From Chryseobacterium sp. YIM B08800 (GTDB taxonomy: Bacteria > Bacteroidota > Bacteroidia > Flavobacteriales > Weeksellaceae), in the NCBI RefSeq assembly GCF_026163565.1, contig NZ_JAPDKN010000003.1, forward strand, positions 1-64,000: 64,000 bases of DNA, in the 5' to 3' direction. Shown here one piece after another: positions 9,126 through 16,795 of this stretch (position 1 is the stretch's first letter; the number at the start of each line of letters is the position of its first letter). The notes under the pieces were generated by a model. It saw only the letters and a list, made by a program, of their open reading frames with translations, did not search any database and was not told the origin of the DNA. The position numbers and the translations under genes are program-made.

Positions 9126-9545
9126 TTAATTATGAAAATTCATTGCAATAGGTAGCCTAAACAAATATTTTACGGGTTTTCCGTTGAGTATGGCAGGCTT
9201 CCATTTGGTTTTTGACATGGATTTTATACTACGCTCCATTTCCTTATTCATCGATTTATTTTCCCCTATTATTACAATGTCTGTAATTATTCCTTCCTCT
9301 GAAATTACAAACCGAGCTTCGGATTTTGCTAAACCATTAGCATTAATTTTACTGCTATTGAAGGTTTTTGCAAAATTGTTTCTAAAAGCATTTATTCCTC
9401 CCGGATAGACTGGAAGTTCATCAGCGTCTTGATATAAACTGTCTTTTTTTTCAAGTTCAAATGTTTTATTAAGTGCTGAAGTGTGATTTTGAGAAAAGAA
9501 AATCCCAAAGCTTAAAAAGAGAGTTACGATTAATGTTTTTTTCAT
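9126..9545 (-). CDS. Small secreted TonB-C-terminal-domain protein (paralogue 5)
   Basis: The 139-residue protein has a signal peptide (MKKTLIVTLFLSFGIFFSQ) and a TonB-like domain (ELPVYPGGINAFRNNFAK, ARFVISEEGIITDIVIIGEN, SKTKWKPAILNGKPVKYLF). It heads a four-gene minus-strand unit: this gene, DUF2306, YARHG lipoprotein, TonB-like paralogue 4. The unit thus starts and ends with members of the same family, suggesting a local duplication. The FAD oxidoreductase gene lies 14 bases upstream and may be the true first gene of the operon. Confidence 0.8.
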   Translation of the reverse strand: MKKTLIVTLFLSFGIFFSQNHTSALNKTFELEKKDSLYQDADELPVYPGGINAFRNNFAKTFNSSKINANGLAKSEARFVISEEGIITDIVIIGENKSMNKEMERSIKSMSKTKWKPAILNGKPVKYLFRLPIAMNFHN

Positions 9546-9559
9546 ATTGCTTTTTCTTG

Positions 9560-10762
9560 TTATAAATTATTCAAATCCTGCGCAATCAACCATGCTTCAC
9601 TCCAGCAAGCTTGAAAATTAAATCCGCCGGTTACGGCATCAATATTCAGCACTTCTCCGGCAACGTAAAAGTTAGGTAAAATTTTCGAAGACATATTTTT
9701 AAAATTAATTTCTTTTAAATCTACACCTCCTGCGGTTACAAACTCATCTTTAAATGTTGATTTTCCGGTTACCTGAAATTTCTTTTTGCACAAATTTTCA
9801 AGAATTGTCTGTATCTCTTTTCCTGAAATATTCGCAATTTGTTTATTCAAATCAACTTTTGAAACTTCCAGAATTCTTTGCCAAAAACGATTCGTCACCT
9901 CAAAAATCTTTGATTGTCCAATTGATTTTTTTGGATTTGATTGTTTGAAATTCTGAAATAACTCTTCTGCACCATCAATATCTTTTGAAATAAAATTCAC
10001 TTGAATCTCAAAATTGTATTTTACTTTCGCCAAATTGATCGCTTCCCATGCCGAAATTTTCAAAATTGCTGGTCCCGAAAGTCCCCAATGCGTAATCAAT
10101 AACGGTCCGCTTTCTTCAGTTTTTAATTTTGGAATAGAGGTTTCTGCCATTTCAAAACTTGTTCCCAAAAGATCTTTCAGTAAATCATCTTTAATATTAA
10201 ATGTAAATAGGGAAGGAACCAAGTCTATAATTTTATGTCCCAGATTTTCAATCATTTTTAAAGACTTTGGCGAACTTCCGGTTGTGTAGATTACAAAATC
10301 AGCTTCAAAATCTCCTAAACTTGTTTTTACTAAATAGTTGCCGTCTAATTTTTCAATTTCTTTTACCGAACATTTCGTCTTTACTTCAACATTTTTCTGT
10401 TGTATTTCATTAAGAAAAGTATTAATAATCGTTTGTGAAGAATTGCTTTCAGGAAAAATTCTGTTATCTTTTTCTATCTTCAACGAAACATTTCGGCTTT
10501 CAAACCATTCCATGGTATCTCCTGGCTGAAATTTGGTGAAAACACTCAGTAATTCTTTGTTACCACGAGGATAAAACTGAACCAATTCTCGTGGGTCAAA
10601 ACAGGCATGAGTCACATTACAGCGACCACCTCCGGAAATTTTCACTTTCTGAAGAACATCCGAATTCTGTTCAAGAATGGTGATTTTATATTTCTTTTCG
10701 TCAAGATTTGCTGCACAAAAAAAACCTGCGGCACCACCTCCGATAATGATAATTTGCTTCAT
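9560..10762 (-). CDS. HI0933/YhiN-family FAD-dependent oxidoreductase
   Basis: The 400-residue flavoprotein has the N-terminal dinucleotide-binding motif IIIGGGAAGFFCAANL (residues 4-19), the ISGGGRCNVTHA motif (about 43-54) characteristic of the HI0933/BaiN family, and a C-terminal flavin-contacting NFYVAGEVLNIDAVTGGFNFQ segment near 365-385 (read here as two words around DAVTGG). Members are annotated as NAD(P)/FAD-dependent or aminoacetone-type oxidoreductases, with mostly unverified substrates. It is cytoplasmic. It is probably the first gene of the minus-strand operon running down to 7133. Confidence 0.85.
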   Translation of the reverse strand: MKQIIIIGGGAAGFFCAANLDEKKYKITILEQNSDVLQKVKISGGGRCNVTHACFDPRELVQFYPRGNKELLSVFTKFQPGDTMEWFESRNVSLKIEKDNRIFPESNSSQTIINTFLNEIQQKNVEVKTKCSVKEIEKLDGNYLVKTSLGDFEADFVIYTTGSSPKSLKMIENLGHKIIDLVPSLFTFNIKDDLLKDLLGTSFEMAETSIPKLKTEESGPLLITHWGLSGPAILKISAWEAINLAKVKYNFEIQVNFISKDIDGAEELFQNFKQSNPKKSIGQSKIFEVTNRFWQRILEVSKVDLNKQIANISGKEIQTILENLCKKKFQVTGKSTFKDEFVTAGGVDLKEINFKNMSSKILPNFYVAGEVLNIDAVTGGFNFQACWSEAWLIAQDLNNL

Positions 10763-11164
10763 AATTTTTTATTAACCACAAAAGGCACAAAAGTTTAACG
10801 CTATTTTGAGTTTGTCAAAAGAACAAAAAAGGGATGTGAAATCATTTTAATTATTTGAAAATTCACAAGCTTTTATGCAACGGATTATTTTTGCAAAACT
10901 ACAATTTTTATAAACCATCTTATTTGAGTAATTTTGGGGATTATAATTTTTTGAATTTTTTCTAACCACAAAAGTCGCAAAAGCTTTTTAAAACATTAGT
11001 TATTTAAGTTTAATTGATTTTGTAAAAAAGAACACATTAGTTTTTTTGAAAATCTTAGATTTTCATCTGTTGTGAACTTTACGTAATCGTATTTAAACTT
11101 TAAAATTACAATTTATCTTTTGTGACTTTTGTGGCAAATAAAGTTCAAATTAAACTTTTAATAA
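10763..11164. repeat. 400-bp intergenic region with CCACAAAAG palindromic repeat arms
   Basis: No gene is seen. CCACAAAAGTCGCAAAAG at 10966-10983 matches, in inverse orientation, CTTTTGTGACTTTTGTGG at 11117-11134 (17 of 18 positions). A third copy, CCACAAAAGGCACAAAAG, lies in direct orientation to the first at 10776-10793, right beside the oxidoreductase start. The arms flank an AT-rich spacer that holds the promoters of both divergent genes. This looks like a dispersed palindromic element. Confidence 0.7.
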
Positions 11165-11656
11165 ATGACATTTTATCATACATTCGAAGTTCGCTGGAGC
11201 GACTTAGACGCAAATAAACACTTGGCCAACTCATCTTACGTGCAATATTGTGCGCAAACGAGAATGGCTTTTATGAAAAAAGAAAAAATGGGTGTTACCC
11301 AAATGAGTCGTTGGGGAATTGGTCCTGTAATTATGCATGAGCGATTTTCTTTTTTCAAGGAAATTTTCGCCGATCAGAAGGTGATTGTTAGTTTAGAAAT
11401 TGATGGATGTGCAGAAGATGCAGCGATCTACCGTTTCGTACATAAATTTTATCTTCCTGATGGCTCACACTGTGCGACTTCTGAAGCAACCGGTGTTTGG
11501 ATTGATACAATGTTGAGAAAAATGACATCACCACCGGATGATGTGGTAGAAGCAATGAATAAATATAAAACTGCGGAAACGATTTTGATGACAAGAGAAG
11601 ATTTTAAAAAACTTCCTTTCCGTCCGGAAAATATTGACCCGGCAACATTTAACTAA
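11165..11656 (+). CDS. 4HBT-type acyl-CoA thioesterase
   Basis: The 163-residue hot-dog-fold protein opens FYHTFEVRWSDLDANKHLANSSYVQY: the Asp in RWSDLDANKH is the catalytic residue of 4-hydroxybenzoyl-CoA/YbgC-type thioesterases, followed by the NxxY helix. It hydrolyses acyl-CoA thioesters, probably short or medium chain. The exact substrate is unknown. It is upstream of thiL, separated by an 87-base spacer with inverted AAATGATAA words. Confidence 0.85.
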   Translation: MTFYHTFEVRWSDLDANKHLANSSYVQYCAQTRMAFMKKEKMGVTQMSRWGIGPVIMHERFSFFKEIFADQKVIVSLEIDGCAEDAAIYRFVHKFYLPDGSHCATSEATGVWIDTMLRKMTSPPDDVVEAMNKYKTAETILMTREDFKKLPFRPENIDPATFN

Positions 11657-11743
11657 TAAATGATAAGAGATAAATGATGTTTGATAACCTAAAACGATTC
11701 AAAATCATTTATCATTTATCAAGCATCACTTATAATAAAATTT
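11657..11743. repeat. Short intergenic inverted repeat (ATAAATGATAA words)
   Basis: The spacer begins TAAATGATAAGAGATAAATG and ends with CATTTATCATTTATCAAGCA. The two halves are near-perfect inverse copies, so the whole spacer can fold on itself. It lies between the thioesterase and thiL and may be a processing or attenuation hairpin or a dispersed repeat. Confidence 0.5.
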
Positions 11744-12808
11744 ATGTTTGAAGATAAAGATCAAGAATTAACACCGATCTCAAAATTGGGAGAGTTTGGT
11801 TTAATTAAACACTTAACGGAATTTTTTCCATTATCCAACGAATCTTCGGAACTTGGAGTAGGAGATGATGCTGCCGTTATCAATCCCGGAAATAAAAAAG
11901 TTGTTTTAACGACCGATGTTTTGGCAGAAGGTGTTCATTTCAATTTAGGATATGTTCCATTGAAACATTTAGGTTACAAAGCTGTTGTTGTGAATCTAAG
12001 TGATATTGCAGCAATGAATGCAACGCCTACCCAGATTTTGGTTTCTTTGGCTGTTTCAAACCGTTTTCCGGTGGAAGCTTTAGAAGAATTATATTCAGGA
12101 ATTCAAGCAGCTTGCGGAAGGTATAAAGTGGACTTAATTGGCGGAGATACAACGAGTTCCAATGCCGGTTTGGTGATGAGCATTACCGCTGTCGGAATTG
12201 AAAATGAAGAAAATATCGTTAAAAGAAGCGGTGCAAAACCAAATGATTTATTGGTGGTAACCGGAGATTTAGGCGGAGCTTATATGGGACTTCAGATTTT
12301 AGAAAGAGAACATGCTGTTTTCTTGGCTAATCCCAATATGCAACCTGAAATGGAAGGTTTTGACTATATTTTAGAAAGACAGTTAAAGCCTGAAGCAAGA
12401 ACGGATGTGAAAGGAATTTTAGAACAATTGGATATTAAACCAACGTCTATGATTGATATTTCTGACGGTTTAGCTTCAGAAATCCTGCATCTTTCTGACC
12501 AGTCGAAAGTTGGTTTCAGATTGTACGAAGAGAAGATCCCGATGGATAATTTAACAATTACAACTGCGGATGATTTTAATTTAAACCCCGTAATGACGGC
12601 ATTAAGCGGTGGTGAAGATTATGAATTGTTATTCACGATTGCTTCAGAGGATTTTGATAAAATAAAAAATCACCCGGATTTTACCATTATCGGTCATGCT
12701 GTTGAAAAAGAAGAGGGTAATTTTATGGTGGCAAGAGGTTCTAATCAATTGGTTGCTTTAACGGCGCAAGGTTGGGATGCTTTTTTAGGAAACCAATACA
12801 ACGATTAA
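11744..12808 (+). CDS. thiL: Thiamine-phosphate kinase ThiL
   Basis: The 354-residue enzyme phosphorylates thiamine monophosphate to thiamine diphosphate, the last step of cofactor synthesis. ThiL landmarks are the Mg/ATP site GVGDDAAVI (about residues 40-48), TTDVLAEGVHF (about 59-69), HLGYKAVVVNLSDIAAMNA (76-94), LIGGDTTSS, and the C-terminal DISDGLASEI and LSGGEDYELLF. It is of normal length (about 330-350). A terminator hairpin follows the stop, so the transcript probably ends here. Confidence 0.95.
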   Translation: MFEDKDQELTPISKLGEFGLIKHLTEFFPLSNESSELGVGDDAAVINPGNKKVVLTTDVLAEGVHFNLGYVPLKHLGYKAVVVNLSDIAAMNATPTQILVSLAVSNRFPVEALEELYSGIQAACGRYKVDLIGGDTTSSNAGLVMSITAVGIENEENIVKRSGAKPNDLLVVTGDLGGAYMGLQILEREHAVFLANPNMQPEMEGFDYILERQLKPEARTDVKGILEQLDIKPTSMIDISDGLASEILHLSDQSKVGFRLYEEKIPMDNLTITTADDFNLNPVMTALSGGEDYELLFTIASEDFDKIKNHPDFTIIGHAVEKEEGNFMVARGSNQLVALTAQGWDAFLGNQYND

Positions 12809-12832
12809 AATTTAATTTTAAATATTGTGAAG

Positions 12833-12862
12833 CCACTGCATTTTTTCGTAGTGGTTTTTTTG
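12833..12862 (+). terminator. Terminator after thiL
   Basis: A CCACT / AGTGG stem with a GCATTTTTTCGT loop is followed by TTTTTTTG, 24 bases after the thiL stop. Confidence 0.7.
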
Positions 12863-12876
12863 TTTAATATTGACAG

Positions 12877-13146
12877 ATGGATGAAAAAAATAATGATTTA
12901 AATGTTCAATGCTATTGTTGTGGATATTTTTCTCTTTCCGAACGAGGGCAATATGAAATCTGCGATGTCTGCTTTTGGGAAGATGATGGATGTTTTGACT
13001 TGGAAAAAATTAGTCATCCAAATCACATGACTTTAGAAAAGGGCAGAAAAAACTTTCTTGAATGCGGAGCTTGTGAAAAAAGGTTTATAAAAAATGTTGT
13101 AAAGAATCCTGAAGGCAAGTATAGAAAAGCTATTCTTAAAGTTTAA
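12877..13146 (+). CDS. CPCC-family Cys-rich small protein
   Basis: The 89-residue cytoplasmic protein has paired cysteines typical of the CPCC family: CYCCGY (13-18), EICDVCFWEDDG (about 31-42) and ECGACEKRF. The CFWEDDG word, usually followed by an Asn- and Asp-rich stretch, is the family hallmark. It probably binds zinc. Members are often found singly or near immunity-like genes of polymorphic toxin systems, but no toxin is visible here. Role unknown. Confidence 0.75.
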   Translation: MDEKNNDLNVQCYCCGYFSLSERGQYEICDVCFWEDDGCFDLEKISHPNHMTLEKGRKNFLECGACEKRFIKNVVKNPEGKYRKAILKV

Positions 13147-13210
13147 ATGACGAGAAGAAAAATTTTCCTGTAAGAATAAATTCAGATATCATCAACCAGA
13201 TATTTCATAA

Positions 13211-13239
13211 AAAAATCTCTACAGTTTTGCAGAGATTTT
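13211..13239 (-). terminator. Terminator after the bacteriocin-like gene
   Basis: AAAATCTCT and AGAGATTTT form a stem around ACAGTTTTGC. On the minus strand it is followed by a T-run (TTTTTTTAT), 7 bases after the stop of the minus-strand peptide gene. Confidence 0.75.
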
Positions 13240-13245
13240 ATAGTT

Positions 13246-13494
13246 TTAAAAAGGTTGTTCGGTACAACGGTCATCACCGGGAGGACAATAAGGTGTTCCA
13301 CCACCGCCTCCGCCACCTCCAACAGCGACGCATTGTCCTGGATTTCCGTCATCATTCATTTCGCATGCTTTTCCAAAAGTACATTCGCAATCAGTCCAGC
13401 AATAAGCGGAATCTCCATTTGTATGGCAACCAGATCCGGCTCCGCCAAGAATTGTTGACAAATCTTTTCTCAGAAGTTTTTTAATGTTTTTCAT
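13246..13494 (-). CDS. Double-glycine-leader, Cys-rich bacteriocin-like peptide
   Basis: The 82-residue precursor begins MKNIKKLLRKDLSTILGG and then AGSGCHTNG. The leader ending in LGG fits cleavage by a C39-peptidase ABC transporter, as in class II bacteriocins and related Bacteroidota peptides. The predicted mature part has 64 residues, eight cysteines and an eight-glycine run near its middle (VAVGGGGGGGGTPYC). No C39 transporter, modification enzyme or immunity gene is adjacent. It has its own terminator. Activity is an inference from the leader; a cell-surface Cys-rich peptide is the alternative. Confidence 0.7.
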   Translation of the reverse strand: MKNIKKLLRKDLSTILGGAGSGCHTNGDSAYCWTDCECTFGKACEMNDDGNPGQCVAVGGGGGGGGTPYCPPGDDRCTEQPF

Positions 13495-13595
13495 AAATTA
13501 AAAGTTTTGTATTTGGTTAAGATGTAATATGTTTTACATTTTTAAAGATAGAAAATTAAAATGAATCTCTTTGATTTTAAATGATTTGGAAATAA

Positions 13596-13621
13596 AAAAC
13601 CATTGCAAAAGCAATGGTTTT
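13596..13621 (-). terminator. Terminator after pepT
   Basis: AAAACCATTGC / GCAATGGTTTT is a perfect 11-bp stem with an AAAA loop. On the minus strand it ends in a T-run, 22 bases beyond the pepT stop. Confidence 0.85.
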
Positions 13622-13642
13622 CATATAATAAGTAAATTACTT

Positions 13643-14890
13643 TTACGCTTTCACAATATTTACAATCACCTCAGTTGCTTTCATCATACTTTCCAGCGCC
13701 ACATATTCGTAAGGTCCGTGGAAGTTGATTCCGCCCGCAAAAATATTCGGACAAGGCAATCCCATATAAGATAACTGCGCTCCGTCTGTTCCACCTCTGA
13801 TTGCTTTAATTTTAGGCTCAATTCCGGCTTCTTTCATTGCTTTTGCAGCAAGATCTACAATGTGCATTTTGCCTTCAAATTGCTGCTTCATGTTGCGGTA
13901 TTGTTCTTTAATCTCCACTTCGGCGGTTTTTTCGCCATGTTTTGCATTAAATTCAGCTACTTTTTCTTCCATGAATTTTTTTCTAGCCTCAAATTTCTCT
14001 TCGTCGTGATCACGAATAATATATTGAAGCTTACATTCTGAAACATCAGAAGTTACATCCATCAAATGATAAAAACCGTCAAAACCTTTTGTCGTTGAAG
14101 GTGTTTCGTTTGCAGGAAGAGACTGGATAAATTCTGCTGCCAAAAGACTTGCGTTTATCATTTTTCCAAAAGCATAACCGGGATGTACGCTCAATCCGTG
14201 GATTTTTACAACCGCTCCGGCTGCATTGAAATTTTCATATTCTAGTTCACCAACTTCTCCGCCATCCATTGTGTAAGCGAATTCAGCTCCGAATTTTGCT
14301 ACATCAAATTTATGTGCTCCTCTTCCGATTTCTTCATCCGGTGTAAATCCTACAGCAATTCTTCCATGCTTAATTTCCGGATGAGCAATTAGATATTCTG
14401 CTGCTGTTACGATTTCAGCGCAACCTGCTTTGTCATCTGCTCCAAGAAGGGTATTTCCGTCAGTTGTAATTACAGTCTGACCGATATATTTTTTTAAACT
14501 TTCAAATTTTGAAGGTGATAAAGTGAAATTTGTTTCTTTATTTAAAACTAAATCTTCACCCTGATAATTTTCCCAAACCTGAGGTTTTACATTTTCACCA
14601 CTGAAATCCGGTGAAGTATCATAATGAGAAATAAATCCTATCGTTGGTTGATTATTGTTTTCCAAATTAGATGGAACGTAGCCCATAATGTAACCGTGCT
14701 CATCAATAGAAACATCTTCCAAACCAATTGTTTTCAGTTCTTCCGTGATGTAATTGGCGATGTCCCATTGTCTTTCTGTTGAAGGAGTGGTTTCGCTTTC
14801 AGCATCACTTGTTGAATATATTTTTACATAGCTGAGAAAACGGTTCAGCAGTTTTTCTCTCCACATCGAGTTGAATTCTATTGTACTCAT
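13643..14890 (-). CDS. pepT: Peptidase T (tripeptide aminopeptidase)
   Basis: The 415-residue M20-family zinc aminopeptidase removes the N-terminal residue of tripeptides in the cytoplasm. Metal-binding and catalytic landmarks are SHYDTSPDFSG (His and Asp, about residues 88-98), LLGADDKAGCAEI (about 148-160, bridging Asp), TPDEEIGRGAHKF (catalytic Glu and metal Glu, about 183-195) and the terminal GTDGAQLSYMGLPCPN with a late GGINFHGPYEYV. The length is normal. A strong Bacteroidota-type promoter precedes it. Confidence 0.96.
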   Translation of the reverse strand: MSTIEFNSMWREKLLNRFLSYVKIYSTSDAESETTPSTERQWDIANYITEELKTIGLEDVSIDEHGYIMGYVPSNLENNNQPTIGFISHYDTSPDFSGENVKPQVWENYQGEDLVLNKETNFTLSPSKFESLKKYIGQTVITTDGNTLLGADDKAGCAEIVTAAEYLIAHPEIKHGRIAVGFTPDEEIGRGAHKFDVAKFGAEFAYTMDGGEVGELEYENFNAAGAVVKIHGLSVHPGYAFGKMINASLLAAEFIQSLPANETPSTTKGFDGFYHLMDVTSDVSECKLQYIIRDHDEEKFEARKKFMEEKVAEFNAKHGEKTAEVEIKEQYRNMKQQFEGKMHIVDLAAKAMKEAGIEPKIKAIRGGTDGAQLSYMGLPCPNIFAGGINFHGPYEYVALESMMKATEVIVNIVKA

Positions 14891-14908
14891 TTTTAAATTA
14901 AATTTTTA

Positions 14909-14937
14909 CAAATATACGATGCATATACTAAATCAAA
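14909..14937 (-). promoter_or_regulatory. Bacteroidota-type promoter of pepT
   Basis: On the minus strand TTTG (14937-14934), a 17-base spacer and TATATTTG (14916-14909) match the consensus TTTG / TAnnTTTG exactly. The -7 box ends 18 bases upstream of the pepT start codon. Confidence 0.75.
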
Positions 14938-14943
14938 TAAACA

Positions 14944-14970
14944 AAAAAACCTTCATAACGAAGGTTTTTT
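14944..14970 (-). terminator. Terminator after the GLPGLI gene
   Basis: AAAAAAACCTTC / GAAGGTTTTTTT stem with an ATAAC loop, 10 bases beyond the stop of the minus-strand GLPGLI gene. The flanking A- and T-runs make it look bidirectional. Confidence 0.8.
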
Positions 14971-14979
14971 TGTTTAATG

Positions 14980-15768
14980 CTAATCCAAATAATTATTAAT
15001 ACTTCTGATATTTTTTATCATGCGTTCGTGGTCTTGTTTTGGAGGGGTTTTGCCAAATATTCCCACAAAAGCTCCTATAGGATCATTAAAAATATCTGTT
15101 CTTTTTTTTACAAATTTACTATATTCTGTGCTTATAGTACCCTCTAAAGGTTTAATAGGTTTTTTTATTCTCTTTAAACTTTCTAAAGTAAAATGGAAAT
15201 AATCTTTTGAATCATATGCTTCTAAAACAAGACCAGGTAAATTCTTAAATGTATATGGTCCGTCTGAAATCGGAATTTCTGAAGTATACCAAACAGTTAT
15301 TGTTTTTTTATGATATTTTCCAATTGCTTTTTTGCAAGTATATCCTTTGATTTTTTTTGTTTCATTTAAAAAGACCCATTTAGTTCTTTCTTCGGCTTGA
15401 TAATTATAAGTAACATTTAATATTTTATCATATATAATAAGTTTATCTTTATTATAAAAAACCTCTGGATTATATTTTGCTGATGCCCATTTGTCAGTTT
15501 TTAATATCGAGATACCATTAATAGGATTTGCATTACTCTTGTCTATTTCTGCGAAAGTTATAGAATCCGCTTTTTCTTTAAAATCACTTTTAAATAAAGA
15601 AGAATTCTCGCCTATTCTTAGATAAACAAGTTCTTTTTTTAAAGTATTTGTATTAGCAGTATCAATAAGAAAAGAGGCTAAATATTTACACTCGATAAAA
15701 GAACTGTCTGGTTTTTGCGCAAAAAATAAATTTGATAGAAGGAATAAAAAAATTATTTTAAATTTCAT
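14980..15768 (-). CDS. GLPGLI-family secreted protein (chromosomal copy)
   Basis: The 262-residue protein has a signal peptide (MKFKIIFLFLLSNLFFAQ) and the GLPGLI hallmark GPYTFKNLPGLVLEAYDSK (about residues 176-194), preceded by KKAIGKYHKKTITVWYTSEIP. This family is Bacteroidota-specific, exported and of unknown function, and is often encoded near TonB-dependent receptors and small secreted proteins. Upstream on the same strand lies a frameshifted Cys-peptide gene, an arrangement echoed on the transposon at 36045-37170. Confidence 0.88.
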   Translation of the reverse strand: MKFKIIFLFLLSNLFFAQKPDSSFIECKYLASFLIDTANTNTLKKELVYLRIGENSSLFKSDFKEKADSITFAEIDKSNANPINGISILKTDKWASAKYNPEVFYNKDKLIIYDKILNVTYNYQAEERTKWVFLNETKKIKGYTCKKAIGKYHKKTITVWYTSEIPISDGPYTFKNLPGLVLEAYDSKDYFHFTLESLKRIKKPIKPLEGTISTEYSKFVKKRTDIFNDPIGAFVGIFGKTPPKQDHERMIKNIRSINNYLD

Positions 15769-15815
15769 AATATTTTTAATATTAAAATTAAAGAAAATTT
15801 ACAGGTAACTTAAAA

Positions 15816-16135
15816 TTAATATATACTAGTACTTGCACTGGAAAAGTCACGTGTTTTGCACATGAAAATATTATATAAATCTGCATTTTCTCTTTGACAT
15901 GCTCTAGCTTGATCATAACTGCCTGGAACGGCGTCATCCCAACATACAGAATCAAAACCATATCATTAGGCTTGCACCATGCTACCATACCGTATGTATG
16001 ACATCTCTCCGCTTTAGTTTTTTTTACATCTTCTTTGGTTTCTTTTTTTTCTTCAGAAGTTTTTTTCTCACTAAAGTCTTTAGCATTTACAGTTGTAGTT
16101 ATAGCTATAGAAGCTACGAATAAAATTTTTTTCAT
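15816..16135 (-). pseudogene. Frameshifted small secreted Cys-containing protein
   Basis: Translation from 16135 gives a signal-like MKKILFVASIAITTTVNA, a Lys/Glu-rich pro-region and AERCHTYGMVAWCKPND. Near base 15960 the frame becomes implausible. In the next frame a coherent Cys-containing sequence begins YGFDSVCWDDAVPGSYDQ, goes on through ARACQRENADLYNIFMCKT and ends at a TAA at 15818-15816. Restoring one base would give about 106 residues with a regular Cys pattern. It is therefore a one-base deletion or a sequencing error. It sits directly upstream of the GLPGLI gene. Confidence 0.65.
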
Positions 16136-16228
16136 ACATTATGTTTTTATTTAAAATAAAATTACTAACAATTCTTAATTCACCATAACCTTTTCCCGAT
16201 AAAATCAATAGGATTTCCGATAATTTCC

Positions 16229-16236
16229 TATTTTTG
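16229..16236 (+). promoter_or_regulatory. Possible -7 box of the XRE regulator
   Basis: TATTTTTG fits TAnnTTTG and lies 13 bases before the ATG, which would give a very short leader. No clear -33 TTTG is seen. Confidence 0.35.
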
Positions 16237-16249
16237 TTAAAAAAGAAAG

Positions 16250-16591
16250 ATGGAAATAGGAAAAAAACTTCGGGAATACCGATATAGAAATAATTATTCT
16301 CAGCAAAAAGTAGCGGAGCTTTTAGATATTTCTCAAAGCACTTACTGTGATTGGGAAAGTGATAGATCATTTCCTAAAGCTGAAAATTTGTCTAAAGTTG
16401 CTAAACTTTATGATATTGATATTAATGATTTACTTCCAACTGAGAATCCTATTAATATTATAAATAGCCAGAATGTTATAAGTAATAGCTCAAATTTACG
16501 GATTGAAACATCAGAAGCACTACTTAAAGTTTCAGAAGGTTTAGAAAAATTAATTCATGTAATTGAAAAGATGATTGAAATGAAAAATTAA
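16250..16591 (+). CDS. XRE-family transcriptional regulator
   Basis: The 113-residue protein has an N-terminal helix-turn-helix (about residues 3-62): IGKKLREYRYRNNYSQQKVA, LLDISQSTYCDWES and AKLYDIDINDLLPTE. An Asn/Ile-rich linker and a short helical C-terminus (LLKVSEGLEKLIHVIEKMIE) likely used for dimerisation follow. It is divergent from the small Cys-peptide/GLPGLI pair, so it may regulate that pair, but this is inferred from position only. There is no ligand domain. Confidence 0.85.
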   Translation: MEIGKKLREYRYRNNYSQQKVAELLDISQSTYCDWESDRSFPKAENLSKVAKLYDIDINDLLPTENPINIINSQNVISNSSNLRIETSEALLKVSEGLEKLIHVIEKMIEMKN

Positions 16592-16711
16592 AAAGTATAA
16601 TTTATCGTTATTTTTTTTAATATTTAAACAAAAACGGGCAAATTCAAAATTCAGAACAGGTTATTTGTTGGTGAATGTATTGTATTGAAATTTTAAATCG
16701 GAAATAAATTA

Positions 16712-16778
16712 TTGATAATCAATTTAATATTAGCTTTGTTGGAAGCGAGAACTAAATAGTTTAGTTTTATTATATTTG
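16712..16778 (+). promoter_or_regulatory. Promoter region of the HMG-CoA lyase gene
   Basis: TTG at 16712-16714, a 16-base spacer and TAGCTTTG at 16731-16738 resemble a Bacteroidota promoter. A second -7-like word TATATTTG is at 16771-16778, 17 bases before the ATG at 16796, without a clear -33 box. Either could be used. Confidence 0.5.
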
Positions 16779-16795
16779 AGAAAATCAAAAGTAAA

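Noticed and set aside
13227..13484. Plus-strand frames over the bacteriocin-like gene
   Set aside because: They have no start context or family features and result from the poly-Gly codons read on the other strand.
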